A stretch of 64,000 nt of DNA, from the NCBI GenBank assembly GCA_902728285.1, contig CACVBU010000953.1, forward strand, positions 62,001-126,000. The letters are read 5' to 3'. The translations under genes were made by a program, and so were the position numbers. The notes under the pieces are model-generated. The model made no database searches. It was not told where the DNA came from and saw only the letters and a list, made by a program, of their open reading frames with translations. Source of the DNA: Clytia hemisphaerica (lineage: Eukaryota > Cnidaria > Hydrozoa > Leptothecata > Clytiidae). Positions 49,101 to 58,102 of this stretch are shown piece by piece; the stretch's first letter is position 1; the number at the start of each line of letters is the position of its first letter.

Positions 49101-49716
49101 CATGGCTAGATAGTATCATTTATTTCAAAAGTTCATTTGATTGCATGAGATTTTCTCGGATGATTTATACCCCACTTATTTACTGTTTTCAATTCCAACA
49201 TTCATCATTTTTTACATTCCATAGAATCTTGGTCTTGATTTTTCGTTCGAAGATCAGATCGCTTTGCTGGGAAAAATGAAGAAAGATTCACGAGGACGCA
49301 TCAAATATCGGTATAAATTTATAGCCTGGTAAAGCCACTTAGGCCCGTCTCTTAGGCAGGCAGATCAATATCAACGATAGCTTTCTCAAATTTTGTGCTC
49401 GCTCAGCATCGCGAAGAGAGAAAGTCGTTCTTTCGTTTGTTTAAAAATGCTATATAAGAAAAAGGTTGAAAATACGTCAAATGATGTCCCTTTGTTTCTG
49501 GAGCAAGCTTTTGAATCATGAGGTGCTCTTTTTATTACGAGTTTGGTAAAGCTGGCTGTGAAACCCTCAGTTGCTTTCAAGCCGTCCCACAAAGCTAAAA
49601 AATTGGATAATTCATTTGAGATTTTAACTTTTAAATTTGCTATTTCTAGTGACCCACTTCTTGGATTTCAAAAGGAGCCACCAGCCGCACCACCAGCGGA
49701 GACCGTCAGCGCATAA
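43143..49716 (+). CDS. Leucine-rich-repeat protein, LRRC74A/B type, 13 exons
   Basis: Coding exons are 43143-43151, 43384-43531, 44196-44368, 44631-44738, 45075-45218, 45499-45580, 46104-46189, 46382-46497, 47122-47200, 47560-47655, 47969-48184, 49225-49310 and 49650-49716. All junctions keep phase, giving 469 residues. The N-terminus is acidic. A GKKTYFELCKRLDSTPVSYF segment resembles LRRC74 proteins, then about eight ribonuclease-inhibitor-type repeats of about 28 residues carry the LxLSxNxLG pattern (for example LDLSSNDLGEKAG). The C-terminal 130 residues are mixed charged and could form an EF-hand-like lobe, which is inference. LRRC74 proteins are poorly characterised; length and layout fit vertebrate LRRC74A (close to 490 residues) better than NLR proteins, since no NACHT is present. 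LRRC74A versus B is not settled. Confidence 0.88.
43384..43531 (+). CDS. LRR gene exon 2: acidic N-terminus
   Basis: Acceptor TTCAATATTCAG, donor GTGAGT. It encodes an acidic, Ser-rich segment (EADDEFNEEESN, TSDEEFDTDIEIE), probably disordered. Confidence 0.8.
44196..44368 (+). CDS. LRR gene exon 3: LRRC74 signature region
   Basis: Encodes YDATGKKTYFELCKRL, then NLAYHGIGTKGAKAVAGALV, the capping segment and first repeat. Confidence 0.9.
44631..44738 (+). CDS. LRR gene exon 4
   Basis: 36 codons in phase 0, one repeat: VNLTENSIGFEGTRAISDML. Donor GTAAGT. Confidence 0.9.
45075..45218 (+). CDS. LRR gene exon 5
   Basis: Two repeats: NLSSNYLGPEGCNNVCDML and LDLSKNRFGDSVGNILAEA. A TAATTCGAA repeat begins right at its GTACCT donor. 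Confidence 0.9.
45219..45350. repeat. TAATTCGAA-type repeat abutting a splice donor
   Basis: CTCTCTAATTCGAATATTTC to AGAAAAGTCTTTGG matches the order of the copy at 5783-5945 with changes. Its left edge coincides with the exon 5 donor. Confidence 0.5.
45499..45580 (+). CDS. LRR gene exon 6
   Basis: Encodes LSHLDLSSNDLGEKAGIALG; donor GTAAGT. Confidence 0.9.
46104..46189 (+). CDS. LRR gene exon 7
   Basis: Encodes MEYLNLSWNQLNRKATVEIA; donor GTAAGA. Confidence 0.9.
46382..46497 (+). CDS. LRR gene exon 8
   Basis: Encodes LKVLDLSWNGFSDFGAVALA and the start of the next repeat. It ends two bases into a Cys codon before GTAAGG. Confidence 0.9.
46684..47032. repeat. Dispersed repeat with CTCAACTTCAGT inverted ends, full copy
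   Basis: It starts CTCAACTTCAGT and ends ACTGAAGTTGAG, perfect 12-bp inverted termini. Inside are two related blocks (TTTGGGGCAGCCTGGAG and TTTGGAGCAGCCTACAG), each followed by TTGCACACTTGTTC-like text. It lies in an LRR-gene intron. Confidence 0.7.
47122..47200 (+). CDS. LRR gene exon 9
   Basis: Encodes CNNRIHDDGAVALAKAL, completing the split Cys codon; donor GTACTT. Confidence 0.88.
47388..47454 (+). repeat. Hairpin plus ATT-rich tail, family copy 2
   Basis: CGGTTT...AAACC surrounds AGGCC...GGCCT with a 15-base loop, then CTTTATTATTATTAT. Upstream (about 47320) is GTCCGGGGGAGCCCGCG. Confidence 0.5.
47560..47655 (+). CDS. LRR gene exon 10
   Basis: Encodes LNGNPLTEKGALLLLNSI and ends HELHIM; last canonical repeat. 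Confidence 0.9.
47969..48184 (+). CDS. LRR gene exon 11: C-terminal region
   Basis: 72 codons in phase 0, charged and helical, without repeat motifs. Includes LTPLEKVQRFIKENKDTW. Confidence 0.85.
48240..48720. repeat. Diverged inverted relative of the 22347-23350 element
   Basis: Blocks such as AGACTTCCAGGCTATATTC, CTCAGAGTTAAAACTCTACC and CCAGCAGAGCAGAATT are complements or matches of blocks in the composite element, in order. It carries many substitutions, so it is an older copy. Confidence 0.7.
49225..49310 (+). CDS. LRR gene exon 12
   Basis: Encodes FEDQIALLGKMKKDSRGRIK, which has the look of an EF-hand-like segment. Donor GTATAA. Confidence 0.8.
49650..49716 (+). CDS. LRR gene exon 13: C-terminus
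   Basis: Completes an Arg codon, then a Pro-Ala-rich tail (EPPAAPPAET) and TAA at 49714-49716. Confidence 0.8.
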
Positions 49717-51443
49717 CTTCATCCACTTTATACATTTATCTATTTATCCATATTTTCCATGAAAAAAGAAACGTTTTATAAAGATACACCGAAAATTCAG
49801 ACCGTGTGTTTTTCATTCAGTCCCTTTATTTCAGAGAAACACCAAGAAAAATAGATATAACTTAATCTTTTTCAGATTATTTTAGTATTTAAAGTCGCTT
49901 TGCCGAAATAATTGGATCTATTTATTCAATTTTACAGTATTTCAGTATAAAGCATACCCGGCATCATGTCAGTACCTTTCCATGCATATATAATTTCTTA
50001 GGATTCTAGGTATCGAAAAAATCACAAACATTCTTTCCGTTATTTTTGGTGAAATTCTGCGAAAACAATGTTTTTTAAATCCTTTTTTATTTCATTTTCG
50101 AAGAAAATTTATTCATCATCCTCCATAAGGATGCCGAAAGAAATTTGATTTGTTTGGAAACGGCCCCATTTCAGACTGATCTAGCCCTGGAAGTAGAAAA
50201 GGTGGTAAATTATTCAGTGTAGATACTATACACATAAATACATTTCTTTAAAGATCATCCACATTTTTCAAGCATTCGTATATTCTTAGCTTTTTGAAAT
50301 TCAAGCCTGAAAATGTTCAAATGTTCTTATTTTCACCATTTTGTGAGACTCTTTGTTCGATTTCCTAAGAAACTTGGTATTTTAATATCTGCGAAGCATG
50401 AAAATGTTCTTAATATCTGGGCCATCGATGCCTTATGTACTTGCAGTAGATGCTATCTGATGCTATCCCTTATATTTTTATAAAATAGAGTCATTCTTCT
50501 ATGGGTTGTAAATGAGTAAATGATGCCACTCTCGAAATTGACCAATAATTCCAAGTTTAACGTTATTTCACTGTTTTCAAATTATTTTAGGAAATCAAGT
50601 GAAAACTTTTTCAATCGTGACTTAATTCGGCAAAAGGACATCACCGCTTGAATTTTGACAGGTATGTTTTATTTTTCATTCATCGTGTCAATTATTATAC
50701 TAACTGTGGTTTTGTAGAGGTCTGTCATTGAAACTAATTAATGACGTAATTTTTTGCTACTGAAACAACCAGGTTTTTGCCAGTAGTGGCAAATTTAAGA
50801 AACTTAAGCTAAAGAAAAATAGTTTAAAATTCGCCACTACTGCATAAATACCGGGAAGTTTCCGTAAAAAACATTACGTAATAAATATCATTAATTTTAC
50901 TATTTTTCTACTTTATTTTCCTTATCACTAGTGGCAACTAAACAAAATGTTGACTTGTTTATCCGAAGATTTTATCAAATGTTCGTATCGTGACAGGAGT
51001 ACTAAGAAATCATCTATGAACAATGAATTATTTATTTAGCTATTCCTAAAACTAAATCTAAAGAATGCTCAATACCATGACCGCTTACTACGACTCCGAG
51101 TTATTTTTGAGTCTGATTATTACTATTGAATATTCAAAACTTAATGGAAATTGAGATTTAAGTAGTCACGAGTCAGAGTGTTGTTTACTTCAAAGTGTAG
51201 CGAATTTGTTTGATTAAAACAATTTGTTTTTAATATCCTTAAAATCGTCAAGAGGAATCGCTTTTCATTAATCTATTCATTTCGTTATTCCCATCGCTAC
51301 ATTACAATTTATAATACTGTCAATAAATGAATGCTAAATAAGCAGGAAAAAAAATTTTGTATTTTTTTCAAAATAGTCTTATTTTCGTAAAACATTTTTC
51401 GTGTCATCCATATTCACTGAGCACCAGTAAGAAGCAACACACT
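49717..51443. other. Intergenic between LRR gene and channel gene
   Basis: No coding signal. It includes a TATAAGAAC-type fragment near 50270-50440 and an imperfect palindrome at 50738-50885. An alternative in-frame extension of the channel back to 51357 lacks an ATG. Confidence 0.5.
50738..50885. repeat. Imperfect palindrome of about 150 bp, MITE-like
   Basis: TGACGTAATTTTTT at the left mirrors AAAAAACATTACGTAA at the right, and GCCAGTAGTGGCAAATTTAA mirrors TTTAAAATTCGCCACTACTG around a central CTTAAGC. There is no clear target duplication. Confidence 0.55.
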
Positions 51444-53297
51444 ATGGACGCTAAACTATTGGAAAAGAAATTAAATCACTTAGCCAAGAAATTGGCTGCC
51501 ATCCAAGCAGATGTAAAAGAGAATAGAAAGAACATTCAAAAGCTGAACGAGACAAACCCAAAAGAATCGAAAACTGGTGAAGAAAAGAAGAAGTCTGGAC
51601 CCAACAGCTCTGATAAACCAAACAAATCACCCAACAGCTCTGATAAACCAAACAAATCACACAACAGCTCTGATAAACCAATCAAATTACACAACAGCTC
51701 TGATAAACCAATCAAATCACACACTAACAAAGCTTTCACCGATAAACCGACCATCACCAAAGTTCTTCCTTTCAACGCTGACGAAGATGTCAAACCGCCT
51801 CCTCCCAAGCCGAAAGCCACTTTCAAGAAACTGGGCGCTAATGTGATCACTGATAACGCCAAAAAGAAGGATAATTCTGCTCCAACTCCAAGAATCATAC
51901 AAGTGGCTTCGAAAGATTCCGATTCTGATGATACATCACCAAGACGCCGATCACATTCGCATGTTCAAATCGAGAGAGATTCACCAGACATCAATCAGAA
52001 GCTCTCCAAGATGACCGACGTTGTCGACAAAGCAATGAAAGATTCCAATGAAGAAATGGAGGAAAAGATTGCGGAGGAGCGTCAGAGTTATGCTGAAGGG
52101 CTCTCCATCCATGGGTTGAGTCGCATCGCTACCGGAGGGCCAGCCAGCCGCGTTCTCTGGATTATTCTGGTGGTTGGTTCTCTCACCACAGCTATTTTAA
52201 TCACCAAGGAACATTGGGATGCGTACTTAAGTCACAACAGTGTGACCAACACGCGCATCGAAGCAGCTCATGATATTGAATTCCCTTCCATCACAATTTG
52301 CAACTACGCTGGTATTAACGTGGAGAGGCGACACTTCAGCGGTAATCCACCTACCTATATTCGACCTCGCGTCGTTGAGGAGAGCAGCATGCGAAATTGT
52401 GGTCACAACCTTACAAGTTGCAACTACCAGCAAGCCGCTTTATTGAAAGTTCAGAATTATTCCGCTGATTATGCACATTCAGCTTTACAAAACGATCTCG
52501 TGAAATTTGATGACACAACAAATTGTTTCACAGTCGGTGGTTACTTGCAAGCGGCCCCTTCCGACATCTTTTCCGTCCAACTCGTTGCTAACCGAACTGG
52601 TGACCTTTGGAGTGAACTTTATATTAACCCCACTTCAGAGACCTTCCACGAAGCTTCACCGACCATTTATTGGGCAAGTGAGGGTTTTTACCACGTCAAT
52701 GTCGTAAAGAAAATCATCACTCGTCTTGGTCTTCCGTACACTGAATGCATCAAAGGTAGCGGAACTTACGCGCAAAACAAATTCACAGGAATCTACACTG
52801 TCACAAAATGTAAGAAAGGATGTTTCTGGGAGGTTGTGTTTGAAAAATGTGGAGCTATTCCGCCAATGTATAAGAAACATATGCGAGAACCATATCGTTT
52901 TGACAACACATCTTTCGTCAGTGATGCGGATGGGCAGGCTTGTTTAAGAGAGGTCGAAAACGATGACAGTGTCACAGAAAAATGTAATGGACAGTGCAAA
53001 TTACAACCGTGTTACGAAGAAGACATTAAAATGTCGTTAGATTTTCATCGATCACCAAATCCAAACTTTCTCGAATTCGCTTTCACATTCAAATCGTTCC
53101 TCGTTGAAGTCGTCGAAGAAGCTCCAGCGTACACTTGGCAAGATTTGTTCGCCAATTTCGGTGGTTGTGTTGGCTTGATGACAGGAGCTTCCATTTTGTC
53201 TTTTGTGGAACTTTTCATTTTCTTGGGATTGATTTTAATGGATAAATTTGACCTTTATTCAAAAGTATCAACCAAGGTTGTGCCAACTTCAGATTGA
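51444..53297 (+). CDS. DEG/ENaC-family sodium channel (617 residues, single coding exon)
   Basis: Trimeric, amiloride-sensitive-type Na+ channel subunit of the plasma membrane (ASIC, FMRFamide- or peptide-gated relatives). I start at the only in-frame ATG near the 5' end (51444). Residues 1-220 are an unusually long cytoplasmic N-terminus: coiled-coil LLEKKLNHLAKKLAAIQADV, four 10-residue NSSDKP repeats at about 53-92, then Ser/Pro/Lys-rich sequence. The gating motif HG sits near 222 (SIHGLSRIA), followed by TM1 at about 234-256 and FPSITICN, the classic post-TM1 motif. The extracellular domain is Cys-rich. Near the end, NFGGCVGLMTGASILSFVE holds the pre-TM2 signature and the G-A-S selectivity filter, with TM2 at about 579-602. 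Upstream non-coding exons cannot be excluded. An ATTAAA at 53313 may serve for polyadenylation. Confidence 0.95.
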   Translation: MDAKLLEKKLNHLAKKLAAIQADVKENRKNIQKLNETNPKESKTGEEKKKSGPNSSDKPNKSPNSSDKPNKSHNSSDKPIKLHNSSDKPIKSHTNKAFTDKPTITKVLPFNADEDVKPPPPKPKATFKKLGANVITDNAKKKDNSAPTPRIIQVASKDSDSDDTSPRRRSHSHVQIERDSPDINQKLSKMTDVVDKAMKDSNEEMEEKIAEERQSYAEGLSIHGLSRIATGGPASRVLWIILVVGSLTTAILITKEHWDAYLSHNSVTNTRIEAAHDIEFPSITICNYAGINVERRHFSGNPPTYIRPRVVEESSMRNCGHNLTSCNYQQAALLKVQNYSADYAHSALQNDLVKFDDTTNCFTVGGYLQAAPSDIFSVQLVANRTGDLWSELYINPTSETFHEASPTIYWASEGFYHVNVVKKIITRLGLPYTECIKGSGTYAQNKFTGIYTVTKCKKGCFWEVVFEKCGAIPPMYKKHMREPYRFDNTSFVSDADGQACLREVENDDSVTEKCNGQCKLQPCYEEDIKMSLDFHRSPNPNFLEFAFTFKSFLVEVVEEAPAYTWQDLFANFGGCVGLMTGASILSFVELFIFLGLILMDKFDLYSKVSTKVVPTSD

Positions 53298-53650
53298 ACA
53301 CTCGGGTTACTTATTAAAGACTTTGTCTTTGTAAATATGGAATCCAAGCTTATTTCGTATTGAAATTTTGTGAGATGTAAATAATGTAAATATTGTAAAA
53401 TATATGAAGACGTTTTAAAATGCAAAAAAGTTTATTTTCTCAGCGTTACCTCGATAAAAATAGTTGAGGCTCTTACTTTCGAGAGGTTTAGAATTCAGCT
53501 CTGGTCATTGTTTTGTTTAATATAAAGTGCTTACCCTTTGATTCGGTGGGTAATGATGAGGTGCAATGAAAAAGGTTGATGTTCTTAACCATTTAAACTG
53601 CCCGTCGCTTTTTTTAGGTTTGATTTATTTGCCGAGGTAAAAAATAAAGG

Positions 53651-53823
53651 TTCGACCTATTTGCCGATGTCGGCAAACGCCAAGGACTATAATCTTGAGT
53701 TGAACATTGTAGAATAGTTATTTTTCAACATAGAAAAGTTTGTAATTATTCATTTTTTTCATTTCAAACGACCTAATACGAAAATCTTGTAAAAAATGAT
53801 AAATTTCGGGCAAATAGGTCGAA
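53651..53823. repeat. Inverted-repeat element, 15-bp perfect arms
   Basis: TTCGACCTATTTGCC at 53651-53665 is exactly complementary to GGCAAATAGGTCGAA at 53809-53823. Just outside and inside, GATGTCGGCAAA and CATGTCAGCAAA words recur, so the element may be longer. Confidence 0.55.
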
Positions 53824-54034
53824 ATTTCGCATGTCAGCAAATCCCGACAATGGCAAGGAAATCAAAAATGCTCATGTCGGCATATGCCGACACATACCCT
53901 GAGTATCAGAAGTTAAGTTTTCATAGAATATATTAACCTCTGAAGACCAATAATAGAAATTTTATCGCGCATGTGTCAATCTAATCACTGTAGAAAGAAT
54001 CAAAGATGAAGAGCAAATATTACCTTATTAACCT

Positions 54035-54405
54035 GGGGGGGGCACTCGATCTGAAAACGACCATACGTTCGGCCCAAAATTTGGCTTCAAAAATCGGACC
54101 CTTACAGTGCAGTGAATTACCATGAAAAATCATACCCTTACAGTGCACTTTTTCAAAATTTGTCGCCCGTAAGGGCGAAAATTTTTGCAATTTTCCAAGA
54201 AAATGTGGAATTTTTCCTCCAAAATTGACCAATTTTGTGCCAACTTTACCAAAAAATTGGCCTTTTATCACAATTTCCTACCCTTACAGTGCAGTTCAGT
54301 GCAGTTTTGTAATTTCCTACCCTTACAGTGCACTAGCTGAACTATGAAAAACTTACCCTTAAGGGCCGAACGTCTGGTAGGTCATTTACCTTGAGTGCCC
54401 CCCCC
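54035..54405. mobile_element. MITE-like element with G-run/C-run ends, 371 bp
   Basis: The left end GGGGGGGGCACTC and right end GAGTGCCCCCCCC are inverted. The similarity continues imperfectly for about 45 bp, including GTTCGGCCC against GGGCCGAAC. The interior repeats ACCCTTACAGTGCA about five times. There is no open frame and the target duplication is unclear. Confidence 0.65.
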
Positions 54406-54841
54406 GGGTGCAATGATAACATCTTATTTCAGTTTGTTTGCTTTTTCTAGAAAAAGTTTTTCAGCGTCTTTGAAGAAAGAAAGGTGATAACGTAGTAAAT
54501 AAGTACTTATGATATGTAATGGAAGCTAGACTTTCTAAGCAACCGAATAGAAATACTTTAAAGAAATAGAGTGTTGCTTGCGTTGAAACTATTGCATTTT
54601 ATTGATAAGTAAAAACAAGATCCGCGTGCCAAGAGAATCACACTTTAGTTTTTACTTGAAATACAAGAAAAATTCGTCTAAAATGACTTCTATTTAAATT
54701 CTTAAAAGACAAAATATATTTTATACATTTCATGCACTTTGATACTCACATTACCTACATGGAATGTATTGCCACGATTTGTCGTCGAGTCGACCTCCAT
54801 TCACTTGTTTAAACAAAACCTTAATGAAGCGTGGAAAAGAC

Positions 54842-55268
54842 TAGGCTGCATGCATCCCCAAATTAGTTTTGATATAGGGGATGCGAATCAGGCTCTGATA
54901 TCGCTTCCGAGAAAATTACCGAATAGCTATGTATTTTGCAGAATTTTGGCGACTTGTATTTTTGAAAAAACTCGATGTGTATTGTTTGAGTTATTTGATG
55001 ACGTAAATAGAAATCAAATAAAGATTCAAATAAAAAGAACATATGGCTAGAAATCTCTTTCTCCTCTCTTTCTTTTTGTTTATCGAAATTAATTGAATTA
55101 GCAAACAAAACTCTCAAGATAACAAAAGACGACAAACTGTCAATCAAAGTTCTCTATCATTCAACTCTTTTTTTGGTTAGCAGATTTTTTGCTAAGTTCG
55201 GAACGGTTTTGTGAGCCTGATTCGCATCCCCTATATCAAAACTTATCAGAGGGGATGTGTGCAGCCTA
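54842..55268. mobile_element. Inverted-repeat transposon (MULE-like MITE), 427 bp, with empty site in the paralog
   Basis: Ends TAGGCTGCATGCATCCCC and its near complement, extended imperfectly to over 50 bp (GATATAGGGGATGCGAATCA on both sides). The 9-bp direct repeat GGAAAAGAC flanks it (54833-54841 and 55269-55277). The right duplicate has one GGAAAAGAC at the same place (about 61173-61181) and no insert. A 9-bp duplication with long terminal repeats is typical of Mutator-like elements; a hAT origin (8 bp) is less likely. There is no transposase. Confidence 0.88.
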
Positions 55269-55317
55269 GGAAAAGACACAAACTTAGATATTTAACAAAT
55301 TAGAATTGTAATCAAAC

Positions 55318-55378
55318 CGGTTCGTAGAGGCCCACCTCAGGCCTGTGAACTTGTATACTGTATAATAATAATAATTAC
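55318..55378 (+). repeat. Hairpin plus TAA-rich tail, family copy 3
   Basis: GGTTC...GAAC outside AGGCC...GGCCT with a 7-base loop, then TATAATAATAATAATT. The lower stem has C-G where copies 1 and 2 have T-A. It lies upstream of the DUF4419 gene in both duplicates. Confidence 0.5.
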
Positions 55379-55605
55379 CATCAGCGGGCAAACGCACCCG
55401 GCCTACTACGGTACAGGGTTGTGGGTAAGTAGAGAAATCGAGGGAAAAGAACGGCTTCCTTATCATCAAGAAGATTTAGGAAAAGGAAAACGTCAGGTCA
55501 CCGTCAGGTTGACGGCGGTTGGAAGCTTATAAATTTACTGTAACTTTTATCTTTATAGAAAGACAGAAAACAATATTTACCGAAAAACTCAAAAAAAGCG
55601 TAAAA

Positions 55606-56656
55606 ATGGATAGTTCAAAAGAGATATCGAATGACAGTCGGTATATTGATCTTGGATTGCCAGCGGATAAAAAATCAATGTCTTTGTTGGACTACAAAGC
55701 AGGCAAGAGATGGGGTTGGGTGAAGCAATGTAGAATGTTTGAAGTTGATTATGATATAGATATCAAGGAACGAGAAAGAGATATTGGGGATCAACCGGAA
55801 AACTGTCCCAAAAGTGCATCAAGCTGGATGGAAGAGTATGCAGCAATTGCTGAAAAGAAGGAATCCAACAAAGGACCATCGTTTGGTGCTAATCCAAAGA
55901 AAAGTGTTTTCGAAAAAGAGAAAAAGGAGCCAATTGTAGGGGATAAAACTGTCGCTTTGGGAACAAAAGATGAAGTATATGCGACTGGTGATGCAGGGTT
56001 GCTTGGAGCTGTTTTGGAAGCATATAATCATCATTGGAATCTCAAAATTTCTCCTGATGATTTTTGGATCCCTGTTGCAATTCGTGTTGGTAGGAAAATC
56101 AATGATAATGCTAAGGAGGACAAAGTTAGAGATTTCTTTGTTGATTTCGAAGGCAAAAAAGAAATTGTCATTGAATCAGGGGCAGAGACAATTTATCAAG
56201 TTGATTATATCTGGTTATTTGAAGAATTTTCACAAAACATAAAAAATCTTATCAAAAAGCCAGAGTACAACGACCTGATGACTGCTAGTTTTTCAACATC
56301 AACTCCGATCACAAAAATCGCCTCCCAAATCAATATAATGTCTTCACTTCAAGAATATTTTGAATTCACTTGTGTGCTGGGGTGCGGTATCAAAGGAGTG
56401 GAGATGACTGGCAATAAAGAGGACTGGAAATCCCTTATAACAAAAATTGACAAACTTACGGAATTGCTAAGCCCACTAGAAGACGTCTTGAAGCTTTCAG
56501 GTTGGTTGAAAGTTGTTCGTGGTGTGTATGAGAAGCTACTGGTAACTTTCGAAGGAACGCCAGACAAGAATTGGTGGAGCAAAATCATTTCCAAAGTTCC
56601 ATTTGGATCAGGTAGTCAAAAGCAATATGAAGGTTGGATCGTACAGTTTCTAGAAG
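55606..56656 (+). CDS. DUF4419 copy 1, exon 1
   Basis: 350 codons plus one base. The donor is GTAATA here and GTAAGA in copy 2, so the copy 1 donor is weaker. Confidence 0.85.
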
Positions 56657-57864
56657 GTAATACAGAAGAAAAGGAGGGAAGATAAGATGTATGTATCCCC
56701 TTTTGGGATTTTGCTGGCCAGAGTATCAGGCGTGATACAAAAGCCTCTGTTTAACCTTGGTTAATGGCTCTAATGTGATATATTAACTCTTATACATTTC
56801 ATTTAGATGAGGCACAGGATTTTATTTGTACATCTTTCTTTGCAGGTAAACCCAGTGTCCAAACATTATCAGCTATGCAAAGTTCCATAACAAGCGTACC
56901 GATGAAAATAACGTACGACCAAAATTGTGAAGGAGAACAAAGTGCTCTTGTTGCAGGTAAGTTTAGGAACAATGGCAGCCTAAATATGTATATCTGTAGA
57001 GTTAAGTGAATTTTCGCCATGTTAAGTTGTATGATAACTGATGATGGCGCAAGCCGAAAAGCTTTTTATCCAATTTTCAAATATATTTTATATTTCACAA
57101 ATTATATCTGTAGACATTTTGATGTTTCTGGTTTAGCGTCTAAATCTTCCTAAAGCGATTTGCATTCCATTATAAGAAGGCAGCACATGTATAATTTGAA
57201 TCTACTAACCCCGGGTTTACAAGAATGGCGAAGCTGTAAAAATACAATGTTCGAATTAACTCCAATAAATTTTTAGGTTTTTCATACGTTACTTCGTCAA
57301 AATAGCAAATTACAGATTGAATATCCGGTGTAGAGCAGTGGATATCAAAGTCTCACTCGATAAATTGCTGTTCGTAAATTTTGAAGCAAGATTTTCTCAG
57401 TATTAAATTACGTTATTTTGTTATTTTGACTGATTCTAATATTGTTTTAATCAGTTTTGGAATTTCGTGCAAACGAACTTCGATCGAAGGACGGATCTTA
57501 AAAATAATTTCCGCGGAAACTGAGCTTACATATCGGGCTAATGAAAAACTTGATAGAGTTTAACAAAAGATTTTTGTTAATATTATATTATTTAAATATT
57601 ATCCAGCTTTCGATACAATAGGCCTCAGAAAACCCTTTTTGCTACCAACTACCCAAAGAAGTAATTCTGGCCAATATGTCCCTTAATCGCGGGATAAGTT
57701 GATGATAGAATTTTCTTGAAGAAAATATAAAAAGTGTTAATCTATTTCCAGGACCAGTTGGATTTACAATCGAAGAAGGGAATAAAGATTCGAAAAATGT
57801 TCCAACAATTCGACCGTACATTGGATGGGCTTTGTTGTTACCAAAGAATTCAGGATTTAGATGA
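55606..57864 (+). CDS. DUF4419-domain protein, copy 1 (424 residues, three exons)
   Basis: Exons 55606-56656, 56846-56956 and 57752-57864; phases agree and TGA is at 57862-57864. I chose ATG 55606 because the frame upstream has no ATG, and a GTAAGT near 55424 with TTTATAG before 55557 suggests a 5'-UTR intron. Residues 1-120 are charged and Lys-rich. The DUF4419 domain follows: HHWNLKISPDDFWIPVAI, then RDFFVDFEGKKEIVIESG, FSTSTPITKIASQINIMSSL, GCGIKGVEMTGNKEDWKSL, PDKNWWSKIISK and GWIVQFLEG. The last exons add PYIGWALLLP. The biochemical function of this domain is unknown; no signal peptide or membrane segment is seen. Reading through the first donor would instead end at a TAA soon after, so the three-exon model fits the domain better. 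Confidence 0.85.
56846..56956 (+). CDS. DUF4419 copy 1, exon 2
   Basis: Acceptor TTTCTTTGCAG, donor GTAAGT. It encodes KPSVQTLSAMQSSITSVPMK, where DUF4419 proteins have their partly conserved Ser/Pro segment. Confidence 0.78.
57752..57864 (+). CDS. DUF4419 copy 1, exon 3
   Basis: Acceptor TAATCTATTTCCAG. It encodes GPVGFTIEEGN and the closing RPYIGWALLLPKNSGFR, matching the end of the domain. Confidence 0.78.
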
Positions 57865-58032
57865 AAAACTAACTGAATTAATTAGCTTGACAGTTTTTGA
57901 GCTAACAAACACATACAGAACTTTATTGGAAAACCTATTTTAGTGAGGCAAAGTGTAACCTTTTTATGATAACTCCAAATACAATATCTCCATTAAACCT
58001 GCACTTAAAGGAAAGAACAATGACTTTCTGCG

Positions 58033-58038
58033 AATAAA
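58033..58038 (+). promoter_or_regulatory. Polyadenylation signal, DUF4419 copy 1
   Basis: AATAAA about 170 bases after the stop, conserved in copy 2. Confidence 0.55.
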
Positions 58039-58102
58039 ACCCTCTTTTTCTGTTGACAATTCGTTCAAATTTATTCTTTCTTCGCTTAACTGAGCCACAA
58101 TG

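Larger units (their letters stand above)
53298..54412. other. Intergenic after the channel gene, two inverted-repeat elements
   Basis: It contains the 53651-53823 and 54035-54405 elements described separately and no coding signal. Confidence 0.5.
54413..58102. repeat. Tandem segmental duplication, left copy
   Basis: It matches 60775-64000 from TGCAATGATAACAT onward through the DUF4419 gene and its 3' flank, about 1% different in the gene and more in the first 100 bp. It differs by a 427-bp insertion (54842-55268) and some short indels. Confidence 0.93.

Noticed and set aside
51357-51443. Longer N-terminus for the channel
   Set aside because: The extension has no ATG; the first in-frame ATG is at 51444.
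55519-55605. Longer N-terminus for DUF4419 copy 1 (and 61424-61510 in copy 2)
   Set aside because: Opens with a non-ATG codon and crosses a likely 5'-UTR acceptor (TTTATAG before 55557).
56657-56685. DUF4419 copy 1 as a single-exon protein ending at 56685
   Set aside because: The tail after the donor differs between the two copies and does not resemble the domain; splicing to 56846 and 57752 completes it in frame in both copies.
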